Origin: Pirellula sp.
GTDB lineage: Bacteria; Planctomycetota; Planctomycetia; Pirellulales; PNKZ01
Direction of reading: 5' to 3'
Assembly (NCBI GenBank): GCA_013822735.1
Contig: PNKZ01000030.1
Location: forward strand, 1-54,328
Length of the DNA stretch: 54,328 nt
The notes under the pieces are model-generated. The model worked only from the letters and a program-made list of their open reading frames with translations, was not told the origin of the DNA and did not search any database. The number at the start of each line of letters is the position of its first letter. Position 1 is the stretch's first letter. Below are positions 46,764 through 54,328 of this stretch, piece by piece. The position numbers were made by a program, and so were the translations under genes.

Positions 46764-47726
46764 GTGAAGCTGCTCGTCGTCATCGTCAACTACCGCACGC
46801 CGGCCCTTACGATCGACTGCCTAGAATCGCTGGCAGCCGAAGGAGGCTTGCCCGCGGATTCGCGCGTCGTCGTCACCGATAACTTGTCGGGAGGCGATTC
46901 CGTCGAGCGGATCGGCGCGGCGATCGTCGAGCGCGGCTGGCAGGGGTGGGCCACGCTGATGCCGCTGCCGCGCAACGGCGGATTCGCGTACGGCAACAAC
47001 GAAGCAATTCGTCCGGCGCTTGCCGGAGCGGACCAGCCGGAATTGGTGCTGCTGCTCAATTCGGATACGCGCGTCTATCCGGGCGCTCTGCAAACGCTGG
47101 TCGACTTTTTAGAACGGAACCCGGCCGCCGCGATGGTCGGCAGCCGACTGGAAGACCCCGACGGCACGGCGCAATTCTCGACGTTTCGCTTTCCATCGCT
47201 CTGGAGCGAGCTCGACGAAGCGCTCCGTATCGGGCCGGTGCATCGTCTGCTTTCGCGCTTCGTCACGCTCCTGCCGACTCCGACCACCGCGGCGCAGGTC
47301 GATTGGGTCGCCGGGGCGAGCCTTTGCATTCGGCGCGAGGTGTTCGACACGATCGGCCTGCTCGACGACGGCTACTTCCTTTACTACGAGGAAACCGACT
47401 TCTGCCTGCGCGCGGCGCGGGCCGGCTTTACCTGCTGGTATGAGCCGAAAAGCCGGGTGATGCACCTCATCGGCCAATCGACGGGGGTGACGGTGCGCGA
47501 ACAGGCGCTGCCGCGCCGGCCCAAGTATTGGTTCGATTCACGACGCCGGTACTTTCTACGCAACCACGGCCGGATGTTTACGGCGCTGCTCGACGCCGTG
47601 TGGTCGCTCAGCTATCCGCTCGGCCGGCTGCAATTGGGCCTGCGCCGCAAACGGGTCTTCGATCCGCGCCGGCTCTGGCTCGACTATGTGCGCAACAGCG
47701 TCTTTGTGCGCGGCTTTAGCAGCTAG
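46764..47726 (+). CDS. family 2 glycosyltransferase, rhamnosyltransferase-like
   Basis: 320 residues, GTG start. GT-A fold: VIVNYRTPALTIDCLESL, NGGFAYGNNEAI, the LLLNSDTRVYPGAL metal-binding region (DTR) and the YYEETDFCLRAARAGFTC acceptor block (ED/E) typical of rhamnosyl- or fucosyltransferases of the WbbL type. No membrane anchor is evident. It ends the carrier-protein/sugar operon and suggests that the pathway product is, or is attached to, a cell-surface glycan. Confidence 0.9.
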   Translation: MKLLVVIVNYRTPALTIDCLESLAAEGGLPADSRVVVTDNLSGGDSVERIGAAIVERGWQGWATLMPLPRNGGFAYGNNEAIRPALAGADQPELVLLLNSDTRVYPGALQTLVDFLERNPAAAMVGSRLEDPDGTAQFSTFRFPSLWSELDEALRIGPVHRLLSRFVTLLPTPTTAAQVDWVAGASLCIRREVFDTIGLLDDGYFLYYEETDFCLRAARAGFTCWYEPKSRVMHLIGQSTGVTVREQALPRRPKYWFDSRRRYFLRNHGRMFTALLDAVWSLSYPLGRLQLGLRRKRVFDPRRLWLDYVRNSVFVRGFSS

Positions 47727-47786
47727 AGCCTGATTCGGATGCGATTCGGATGCCGCGTGGGCCTCACTTCGTTCGACCCATCCTAC
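47727..47786. repeat. dispersed intergenic repeat (WVERSE-type)
   Basis: In the gap between the convergent glycosyltransferase and kinase genes. On the - strand it reads GTAGGATGGGTCGAACGAAG and then TGAGGCCCACG..., translated VGWVERSEAHAAS. I know this as a recurrent repeat peptide in unrelated genomes. GATTCGGATGC is also duplicated inside it. Confidence 0.7.
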
Positions 47787-47794
47787 TGACTGAT

Positions 47795-50700
47795 TTACTT
47801 CGCGGTCGGCGTGCCGTTCCATTCGACCGTGCACTGCGGCAGAGCCTGCTTCAAAGCGGCCACGGTTTCGGCGGTGACGGGCGTGCTGCGACAATAGACG
47901 TACTTCAGGTAGCGGCAGGAGTGCAATGGCGACAGATCGACGACGTCGGTATTGCCGATATAGAGTCTTTCAATCGGCGAGCCGCGCAGCGGAGACAAGT
48001 CCTTTAATTTCACATTACTGCAACTCAGCGCCACGAGCTTCATCTCGGCCAGCGGCGACAAGTCGCTAAAGTTCGCCTTTCCCGTTGATCCGCGGCACCA
48101 CAACGTCGTGAGCACGCCGAAGGCGCGGAGCGGGGAAATATCCGTGATCTGATCGACGTTGAGATCGATTTCCGTAACGACGCCGTCGACGATCGTCGGC
48201 GGTTTGTTGCCGCTTAATCCGGAGATTTTGCCGTCGAATTCGGGATTGAACACCTGCAACCGTTTCGCGACCTCTTCGATTTGCCTCTCCGCCGGCAGCG
48301 CGCCAACATCCCGCACCCACTGTCTTAGCGCGTCGTCCGACTGCGCGGCCCCGCCCAGCGTATCCCACTCGACGAGTAAATAGTGCGTTCCAAACTCGGG
48401 GCGCACGTCGTCCCAGGCCTTGTCCCCTTCCCACGTGAGGACGTTGCCGGAGCCGTCGGGTTGCCTGCCGATCCAGGTCGCTAAATCCAACGGCTCGCCG
48501 GTTAACCAAGTCCACACTTCGCCGACACGTTGCGCTCCTAGCGCCAAGCGATGACTCGCAGGGTCGATGTCGCCGACGCTCGGTACGGGGCGCTTTCGCC
48601 AGATGTTTTCGTTCACCCAGTTGATTTCCGCTTGGGAGGTGAGCGTCGCGAGATGCCCTCCCATTTGTTCGGCGATCGTTCGAGCCTCTCTCCAAGGGAG
48701 CGGATCGGCGACTAACAGATAACGATGCCCCGCAAACGAAAGGGCCTCCGGGGGAATTTGCGTACTACTGAACTCGGCAGCTGCGGTCAGCTTCGGGTCG
48801 ATCCAGACGGCGTAGGCGAAATCGTAGGCTCCGTTGCAAAACACTTCCAAACGCAATTGCTGCACGCCGCGCACATCGACGCTGCAATCGAGCCCCACGT
48901 CGGGCAGTGCTTGCGCAGGCGATTCCCAAAGAAGCTTGCCGTCGCCATAAACGCGAAACACGAGGGGCGTCTGTGGTTTGGCCACCATACCGACCGTGGC
49001 TGTGAACGTTTCGCACGCACCGCCGAGATGGTACTCGACCTGCGCGAGGCCGGTCTCGTTGTGCGGATGTGTGAAGAGCGAATGTTCGGGCTTGCCGCCG
49101 TGCCATTTGAGCTCGGTCCCGCCCGTATACATGCCGTGCTTACTGACAAAGCGATCTCCTCGGAAGGAGAGTTCTTGAAGGTCGTCGAGGTAGACGGACG
49201 CGGCCGGCTCGCCGGTGATCGGGTGCAAGCGGGGAAAAGGCGCCACGAGTTTCGGCTTCGACACGGCTTGAGATTTCGGCACGCGGCGGCTGACCCAGAG
49301 ATCGAGACCGCCGACGCCGCCGGCGCGATTGGCGGCGAAGTAGGCCGTGCGCGCGTCGGGCGCGAGCCAGAGATATTCCGTAGAAAAGGGATGCGCGGGC
49401 AACGGGAGCGCGGTCTTGCCGCCCCGTTCGTTCTGGTAAACAAAGTGCCAATCGGAATTGCGTCGAAACACGAGCGTCGTGTTGTCGCCGAGCAGTTGTG
49501 CGCTTGCCTCATACACGCCCGTGTTGACGGTCGGCCCGTAGTTCACGGCCGGCCCAAATGGTTCGGCAATGCTCGCGCGGCGACTGATCCAAATGTCGTT
49601 TTGGTTCGTCGGCAAATGCGTATGAAAGAGGAGCGATAAGCCGTCGGAGGAAAGTCGCGGGTGACGCGGCATGCCGGGGCCGTTTACCTGCGGCGGCAAT
49701 ACGGTCTTGTTCCAAGGCGCATCGAGCGTATCGCGCCGAGCGAGCGCCAACACTTCGGAGTTGCCTTCTTTTACAAGGTAGGAAATCGTGAGGCCGTCGC
49801 CGGAAAGCCACGCTTCCTTCACCGAGTGTCCCTTGACCGGCGCAGTGAAGGAAACATCCGTCGACGCGCGCGAAGCTTCCGTCCTACCGCCGCTGGAGCG
49901 GTCGTAGTAAATGCGACGTTGATCGTTCGTGAGCGAGGGAGACTTCTCATCGCCGGGGCCGTTGATGGAGGGCCCGAGATTTTCCGGCTCGCTCCAGACG
50001 TAGTCGGACGAATCGAGCAGCTGGGAGATCGAGATCGGTGCGCCGTCCGGCGCTGCGGGCTCCGAGTTCGACGCCGATGCGACGAGTCCGACGGCGGTAA
50101 GGGGTTTCGTAGCGGGCGGCGCGACGGGCTCAGCTGTTTGCGCCACCACTGCGACGGAGCGGCTTGCTGCATCAGCGGATTCAGCGACGGCTTCCCCCTG
50201 ATCGCGCCGCAGACCGATGAAAAGGCCTGCAGCGACGACCGCCGCGCCCAGAACGCCGACGGCGAAAAGCTTCACCGGCGGCCGCTTCTTTTGCGCGAGT
50301 GCGCTCTGCCGCGCATCGCGGCTCGCAGGAACCGGCCCTTTGAGCACTTCATTCTTGGGATCGGTTTCCTCTTCCGGCTTGGCGAGCGCCGTCGTCGCAT
50401 CGACCGGGACCTTCGTCTTCGAGCCGGAGAGCTTGGAAAGCGGCCCCGGCCCCTTCGACGACGAGCCCGACTCGGCGACCGTTTGCGAAAGCTTCGGCTG
50501 GGCGGCCATCGCTTGCATGAACGATGCGAGCTCCGCGCTCTGCAGCTTGCTGCTGCCGATGCTCGATCCGCCCCCGCCGCTCGAGGAGCCGCCGCTGAAC
50601 GAGTCGCCGAACGGCTCGAGCGCCGCGAGCACCTCGTCCATCGATTGGTATCGGTCTTGCGGCCGCTTGGCGATCATCTTGTGAAACACTTGCTCCAGCG

Positions 50701-51610
50701 GCCAGGCCACGTCGTCGCGCTCTTTCACGAGCGAGGGGAGCGGCGCATCGCGGTGTTTCATCAGCCGCGAAATCATCGTGTCGCCGTCGTACAGCTTCTT
50801 GCCCGAAAGCAGATACCAAAGCGTGCAGCCGAGCGAGTAGATGTCGGCGCGGCCGTCGGCGCTTTTCGTATCGGCCGCCTGCTCGGGGCTCATGTAATCG
50901 ACCGTCCCCATCACTTGCTCGGTCGCCGTGAGGCCGTCGCCCGAGTCTTCGATGCGGGCCAGGCCCATGTCGAGAATCTTGACGACCCCCTTCTTATCGA
51001 GCAGGAGATTCGCCGGCTTGATGTCGCGATGCGTTACTCCCGCGCCATGTGCAAAGGCGAGCCCGCGCGCGGCTTGCATCACGTAACCCACGGCGCGTTC
51101 CACGCCGAGCGGGCCGTTTTTCTTGACGAGTTCCGACAGGTCGCCGCCGTCGACGAACTGCATCACGAGATACTTGACGCTGCCGGCCTCGCCGGAGTCG
51201 TACGCGGTGACGATGTTCGGATGTTCGAGCCTGGCCGCGGCGATCACTTCGCGCTGGAAGCGCTTCACGGCGGCCGCGTCTTTCATCGCGGCGCTCGACA
51301 TCACCTTGAGCGCCACCACGCGCTTCATCCGCTGATGCTGGGCCTTGTAGACCTGCCCCATGCCGCCGGCGCCGATCTCGGCGACGATCACATAGTCGCC
51401 CATGATCAGCCGCGCGCCGCGGCCCGCGAGCAGTTCCTGAGCTTGAAACGCCGTGAGTTTGCCGGCGGCGACGAGCGCCTTCGCGAACCCTTCGCCCTCT
51501 TTCGGGCGATTTTCCGGCGCGAGCGCGGTCCAAAAGGCTTTGGCGTCCGCCGCGGTGAACAGCCCGGAGGCGACGAGCGCTTTGCCGAATTGTTCGATAG
51601 AAACCGCCAT
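47795..51610 (-). CDS. Ser/Thr protein kinase with TolB-like propeller, NPCBM, C-type lectin and leucine-rich repeats
   Basis: 1,271 residues. Residues 1-70 form a short helical domain, followed by the kinase (70-335): glycine loop [11 protein letters not shown], Lys102, HRDIKPAN (Asp196), DMG at 214 in place of DFG, and MSPEQ. A Ser/Gly linker leads to one membrane segment (about 447-466). The extracytoplasmic part has a PD40/TolB-like beta-propeller (about 560-840), a probable NPCBM domain (about 860-980), a C-type lectin-like domain ([18 protein letters not shown] and EWDTLGG, about 990-1125) and leucine-rich repeats to the end. Such kinases are numerous in planctomycetes and sense external signals. 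The ATG at 51610 is the start. Confidence 0.88.
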   Translation of the reverse strand: MAVSIEQFGKALVASGLFTAADAKAFWTALAPENRPKEGEGFAKALVAAGKLTAFQAQELLAGRGARLIMGDYVIVAEIGAGGMGQVYKAQHQRMKRVVALKVMSSAAMKDAAAVKRFQREVIAAARLEHPNIVTAYDSGEAGSVKYLVMQFVDGGDLSELVKKNGPLGVERAVGYVMQAARGLAFAHGAGVTHRDIKPANLLLDKKGVVKILDMGLARIEDSGDGLTATEQVMGTVDYMSPEQAADTKSADGRADIYSLGCTLWYLLSGKKLYDGDTMISRLMKHRDAPLPSLVKERDDVAWPLEQVFHKMIAKRPQDRYQSMDEVLAALEPFGDSFSGGSSSGGGGSSIGSSKLQSAELASFMQAMAAQPKLSQTVAESGSSSKGPGPLSKLSGSKTKVPVDATTALAKPEEETDPKNEVLKGPVPASRDARQSALAQKKRPPVKLFAVGVLGAAVVAAGLFIGLRRDQGEAVAESADAASRSVAVVAQTAEPVAPPATKPLTAVGLVASASNSEPAAPDGAPISISQLLDSSDYVWSEPENLGPSINGPGDEKSPSLTNDQRRIYYDRSSGGRTEASRASTDVSFTAPVKGHSVKEAWLSGDGLTISYLVKEGNSEVLALARRDTLDAPWNKTVLPPQVNGPGMPRHPRLSSDGLSLLFHTHLPTNQNDIWISRRASIAEPFGPAVNYGPTVNTGVYEASAQLLGDNTTLVFRRNSDWHFVYQNERGGKTALPLPAHPFSTEYLWLAPDARTAYFAANRAGGVGGLDLWVSRRVPKSQAVSKPKLVAPFPRLHPITGEPAASVYLDDLQELSFRGDRFVSKHGMYTGGTELKWHGGKPEHSLFTHPHNETGLAQVEYHLGGACETFTATVGMVAKPQTPLVFRVYGDGKLLWESPAQALPDVGLDCSVDVRGVQQLRLEVFCNGAYDFAYAVWIDPKLTAAAEFSSTQIPPEALSFAGHRYLLVADPLPWREARTIAEQMGGHLATLTSQAEINWVNENIWRKRPVPSVGDIDPASHRLALGAQRVGEVWTWLTGEPLDLATWIGRQPDGSGNVLTWEGDKAWDDVRPEFGTHYLLVEWDTLGGAAQSDDALRQWVRDVGALPAERQIEEVAKRLQVFNPEFDGKISGLSGNKPPTIVDGVVTEIDLNVDQITDISPLRAFGVLTTLWCRGSTGKANFSDLSPLAEMKLVALSCSNVKLKDLSPLRGSPIERLYIGNTDVVDLSPLHSCRYLKYVYCRSTPVTAETVAALKQALPQCTVEWNGTPTAK

Positions 51611-51718
51611 GCATCCCCCACAGAAGTTGTAGAGGACATCATAGCCCGGCAACGGAGTTTACGCACACCATTTCGCCCCGTCGTCCGCCGCAAACCGGCC
51701 GGCGCGCGATCGGGCGCG

Positions 51719-52276
51719 CTACCCCGGCGGCATTCGCTCCGTCGGCTTTACCAACGGGTGCTCCTCGCGCCGACCGCCGCAGAATACGGCCACCCACTCG
51801 GCGAGGCGACGTCCCAAAATGCGGCAGGCCGCCTGGTCGTCGTCGCTCCGGGGCGCCCGCGCCGTCACGGCGCCGTAGTGGAGCGTCGTGAGCTTGCCGG
51901 CGTAGTCGGTGACGCCGAACACGAGAAACCCGAAGTTCATGAGCACGGTCAGGAGCGACTGGCACGCGAGCTCCGCGCCGCCGCCCCAACCGCCGGACGA
52001 CGAGAACGCGCAGCCGATCTTCCCGTCGACTTTCATCCAATGCGGCCCCATCGTCTCGTCCCAGAAGCGCTTCATCTTCCAAGAGAGCAGGCCCATATTC
52101 GTGGGGCTGCCGAGCGCCAAGCCGTCGCACCACAACACATCCTCGGCCGAGGCTTCGTCAAGACTTCGCAGCCGGACGTCGATGCCGGCCACCTCCATCG
52201 CTCCTTCGGCGACAAGTTTCGCCATCGCGGCCGTGTTGCCGCTCGCAGAATCGTAGAGCACGAGCACTTTATTCAT
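51719..52276 (-). CDS. flavodoxin/NAD(P)H:quinone oxidoreductase family protein (WrbA-like)
   Basis: 185 residues. The FMN phosphate loop SASGNTAAMA (10-19), the GSPTNMGLLSWKMKRFWDE block and SSSGGWGGGAE flavin-binding block are those of the WrbA/flavodoxin-like family. It should be a cytosolic FMN protein reducing quinones or metal ions. The C-terminal tail is longer than in standard WrbA. It stands alone between the kinase and the cytochrome gene. Confidence 0.85.
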   Translation of the reverse strand: MNKVLVLYDSASGNTAAMAKLVAEGAMEVAGIDVRLRSLDEASAEDVLWCDGLALGSPTNMGLLSWKMKRFWDETMGPHWMKVDGKIGCAFSSSGGWGGGAELACQSLLTVLMNFGFLVFGVTDYAGKLTTLHYGAVTARAPRSDDDQAACRILGRRLAEWVAVFCGGRREEHPLVKPTERMPPG

Positions 52277-52303
52277 GGCAGACGTCCCTCAGACGGAGAA
52301 CAT

Positions 52304-52419
52304 GCAGATTGCAAATTGCAAAATGAGTAATTGAAAATTGCAAATTGAAAAAGCTTCGCAGCTCGCTTGCGCCAATTTGCAATTTGCGATTTGCAATTCT
52401 CGATTTGCAATCGCCTGCC
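52304..52419. repeat. long imperfect inverted repeat, AT-rich
   Basis: Arms at 52304-52347 and 52373-52419, rich in TTGCAAATTGC and pairing imperfectly over about 45 nt, with a 25-nt loop. Very AT-rich against the GC-rich surroundings. It lies between the cytochrome gene and the flavodoxin gene, both on the - strand, so it may end or process the cytochrome mRNA. Confidence 0.75.
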
Positions 52420-52451
52420 TTCTCCGTGCTCTCCGTGCCTCCGTGGTGAAT
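52420..52451. repeat. dispersed CTCCGTGCCTCCGTGGTGAAT repeat
   Basis: TTCTCCGTGCTCTCCGTG and CCTCCGTGGTGAAT. On the - strand it reads HHGGTESTEKA, another recurrent repeat peptide of spurious frames in many bacterial genomes. It abuts the inverted repeat and the stop codon of the cytochrome gene. Confidence 0.65.
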
Positions 52452-52456
52452 ATCAA

Positions 52457-54328
52457 TCAAGGCGTCTCCACCGTCGCCGCCACCACGATCGGCGCCGTGC
52501 GGTCCGGGCCTTTTACAAACTCCACTTCGTGCACCGTCGCGTCGGCCCGCTTGGGGCGCACCGCCAAGTAGCGAACTTGCCGGCCTTTCAAGTCGAATGC
52601 AAACTGCGAATCCGGCACGTCCACGCGGCGGATGTAGTCGGCGAAGTGCTTGCCGTTCACCAGCGGATGATCTTCCGTTTTGCCGTCGGCGTAATGCAGC
52701 CGAACGATCATCGACACGCTCCCCACGCCTCCCTTGCCGTTGTAGCCCCAGCCGCTCACGCCGCTCAAAAGATGCAGCGCCTTCACCGGCGAGTTGCACG
52801 CCAGCCGCACGGCGTTCGGCATCGTCGGCGGCAGCTTACCGCTGGTGCTGTTGAGCAGCACGACGTTCGGCGTCCGTCCCCCTTGCGGATCGACGAGCGT
52901 AAACGGCACTCCGGCGAACGTCTTCGGCGACCAATCTGGAAACACCAGCCGCTCGACGGCCGATTCTTCGCTGTAAAACATTCCGCGCACGCTCACGGCG
53001 GTCGCCGCTTTGCGCAAATCGAGCGGGAAGAATTTGCCCCGGGCCGTGAGGAATTCCAACAGGTTCGCCAAGTCGTCCTTGCTCACCTGCTTCTCAAAGC
53101 CCTCGGGCATGAGCGACTTCGTCGACGCCGTCAGTTCTTCAATCGCGTCGCGCTGCAGCACGTGCCGCTTCGCCTCGGCATCGACGATCTCAATCGCCGT
53201 CTTCGATTCGGATGCCAGCAAACCGCTGAGCACGCGGCCGTCGTCGGTCACCACGGTGTAAACACGGAAGTTTCCTTCGACGCTCCGGTTCGGGTCGATG
53301 AGATGCACGAGCAACTCGCGCTTCGGATGCACGGCCATGCCGGTGAGGTCGGGCCCGATCTTCTGCCCCTCGCCCGAGTGCATATGGCACTTCGCGCACT
53401 GCTTCACAAACACGAGCTTGCCGGCTGCGGCGTCGGCCTTTTGTTCCGTGAGCGATTGCAATTCGTCGAGTACCCGCTGCCGATCCGGGTTCGGCAATCC
53501 ACCGCTCGAGGCCAAGAGCTTTTTGGCCCGACCTTGCAGCTGCTTGTTCGGATGCGACGCCAAGGCCTGCTTCTGATCGAGCGCCAATTCGCCGACGCCG
53601 AGCGTTCCTTTTTCCAAAGCGCCGAGCAGGGCAGGGGTCCACGCCTCGCGGGCCAACAAAAGCCGCACCGCTTCCTTACGGGCTGCAGGCGTGATGACCG
53701 GCAGCTTCTCGACGACCAATCGCCCGAGCGTATCCACCTCGCCGCCGGCCAAGGCCTGCAACAGTCCGGCGGCCAGTTCCGGCGACGTGCGCGGCGTGAG
53801 CAACTTCAACAATGCCGTGGCCACGCCTTCGTCGGTCTTGCGAAACTCGACGGCCTGCCGCGCCGCCGCGATGCGCTTCTCATCATCCAGCTTCGGATCA
53901 GTCGCCTCCGCGAGGAGCGCGAAAGTAATCTCCGCCCCATACTCGACCATCCGCTTGCTACCGAGCCGCTCGGCCAATGAAACGAGCCGACCTTGCGACC
54001 CCCGCGGCAGATTTTTTAGCAAAGTCACAATGGCCTCTTCGGTCTTCGCATCGAGCTCGACCGCCGCATCTTTCGGCCAACCACGCGCGAGGCCTTCGAC
54101 AATGGCGGGCACGAAAGGGGACTTGCTGGTTGAGAGCGCGACGAGGAGAGGACGGACGTCGGATGAACCCTTCTCCCCCTGGGAGAAGGTGGCCGAAGGC
54201 CGGATGAGGGCCGCATCGCGCCGATCACCGGCATCTGATTCACCCTTAACCGTGCGCTCGTCACTCGCTGCTTGCGCAGGCTTTGCCAAGCGTTCCGCGC
54301 CGCGACCCTCACCTGCCCTTCGGGCATC
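52457..54328 (-). CDS. PVC-type heme-binding CxxCH protein with HEAT-like repeats, 5'-truncated
   Basis: At least 623 residues, open at the window edge (no stop before 54328), so the true start is outside. A helical HEAT-like part leads to a c-type heme site CAKCH in FVKQCAKCHMHSGEGQKIGPDL, followed by conserved HLIDPNRSVEGNF. The C-terminal domain (RTPNVVLLNSTSGKLPPTMP to WGYNGKG) is a beta-sandwich of the NPCBM/galactose-binding kind. The family is nearly restricted to the PVC group and is usually exported to bind carbohydrates or transfer electrons. Near the window end the frame reads through a dispersed repeat (ALIRPSATFSQGEKG), which may be a recent insertion. Confidence 0.88.
   Translation of the reverse strand, partial: DARRAGEGRGAERLAKPAQAASDERTVKGESDAGDRRDAALIRPSATFSQGEKGSSDVRPLLVALSTSKSPFVPAIVEGLARGWPKDAAVELDAKTEEAIVTLLKNLPRGSQGRLVSLAERLGSKRMVEYGAEITFALLAEATDPKLDDEKRIAAARQAVEFRKTDEGVATALLKLLTPRTSPELAAGLLQALAGGEVDTLGRLVVEKLPVITPAARKEAVRLLLAREAWTPALLGALEKGTLGVGELALDQKQALASHPNKQLQGRAKKLLASSGGLPNPDRQRVLDELQSLTEQKADAAAGKLVFVKQCAKCHMHSGEGQKIGPDLTGMAVHPKRELLVHLIDPNRSVEGNFRVYTVVTDDGRVLSGLLASESKTAIEIVDAEAKRHVLQRDAIEELTASTKSLMPEGFEKQVSKDDLANLLEFLTARGKFFPLDLRKAATAVSVRGMFYSEESAVERLVFPDWSPKTFAGVPFTLVDPQGGRTPNVVLLNSTSGKLPPTMPNAVRLACNSPVKALHLLSGVSGWGYNGKGGVGSVSMIVRLHYADGKTEDHPLVNGKHFADYIRRVDVPDSQFAFDLKGRQVRYLAVRPKRADATVHEVEFVKGPDRTAPIVVAATVETP
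54168..54210. repeat. dispersed GC-rich repeat (ALIRPSATFSQGEKG type)
   Basis: CCCTTCTCCCCCTGGGAGAA, GGTGGCCGAAGGCCGGATGAGGG. The CCTTCTCCC/GGGAGAAGG and GGCC/GGCC pairs can fold as two hairpins. In the - frame it is read as ALIRPSATFSQGEKG, a recurrent repeat peptide. It sits in the cytochrome coding frame. Confidence 0.75.

Noticed and set aside
49661-52330. 889-codon open frame on the + strand opposite the kinase
   Set aside because: Fully antisense to the kinase, whose HRDIKPAN and other motifs are unambiguous; Arg/His-rich shadow.
52367-53980. 537-codon + strand frame opposite the heme protein
   Set aside because: Antisense to the CAKCH protein; Arg/His-rich and begins in repeat DNA.

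Overview
The window looks like the chromosome of a planctomycete, probably Pirellulales-like. This is inferred from gene content, because no rRNA is present. The indicators are a giant secreted protein with the planctomycete N-terminal motif LEQRVVLNA, a PVC-type heme-binding protein with HEAT-like repeats, a Ser/Thr kinase carrying a lectin-like sensor region, a DUF3467 protein, a Tat-exported Gfo/Idh/MocA oxidoreductase and uniformly high GC. The high GC also produces many long spurious antisense reading frames. No tRNA, rRNA, CRISPR array or transposase was seen.

Layout. 0.1-1.6 kb: a small Gly/Tyr-rich secreted protein and a SAM methyltransferase (both -). 2.1-9.4 kb (+): the conserved trio transglutaminase/DUF2126, circularly permuted ATP-grasp with alpha-E, and a second transglutaminase, with a clear terminator and promoter between the first two genes. 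9.6-10.9 kb: Gfo/Idh/MocA oxidoreductase (+). 10.9-27.2 kb (-): a 4,507-residue secreted protein made of cadherin-like and Calx-beta repeats that ends in a Hint self-cleavage domain and an HNH-type nuclease tip. Three SMI1/KNR4 (SUKH) immunity-type genes follow, the first starting 2 nt after the toxin stop, and then an unrelated methyltransferase. 27.9-37.2 kb (+, divergent): DUF3467, a GAF-HlyD membrane-fusion protein, a periplasmic adaptor, a PqqD-like/M50 protease/HlyD fusion, a short SecA paralogue and an AarF/UbiB kinase. 37.3-38.7 kb: a Lys/Ala-rich protein (-) and a GNAT acetyltransferase (+). 38.9-47.7 kb (+): acyl carrier protein, acyl-CoA dehydrogenase-like flavoprotein, amino acid:carrier-protein ligase, DUF1839, GH2 glycosidase, double alpha/beta hydrolase and family 2 glycosyltransferase. 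47.8-54.3 kb (-): multidomain Ser/Thr kinase, flavodoxin-like protein and a 5'-truncated PVC heme-binding protein.

The candidate new system is at 12-35 kb. A giant polymorphic-toxin-like surface protein with adjacent immunity genes lies divergent from a cassette that resembles a dedicated export machine: an accessory SecA motor, an M50/HlyD membrane protein with a PqqD-like leader-binding domain, and two HlyD-type adaptors. That these parts work together is inference from proximity. The toxin and immunity assignments rest on visible motifs.

A second notable locus is the carrier-protein cluster at 38.9-47.7 kb. An aminoacyl group is probably loaded on a stand-alone carrier protein and possibly oxidised by the flavoprotein, next to sugar-handling genes. 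The window also holds several dispersed intergenic repeat families, two of which are read through into protein N-termini.
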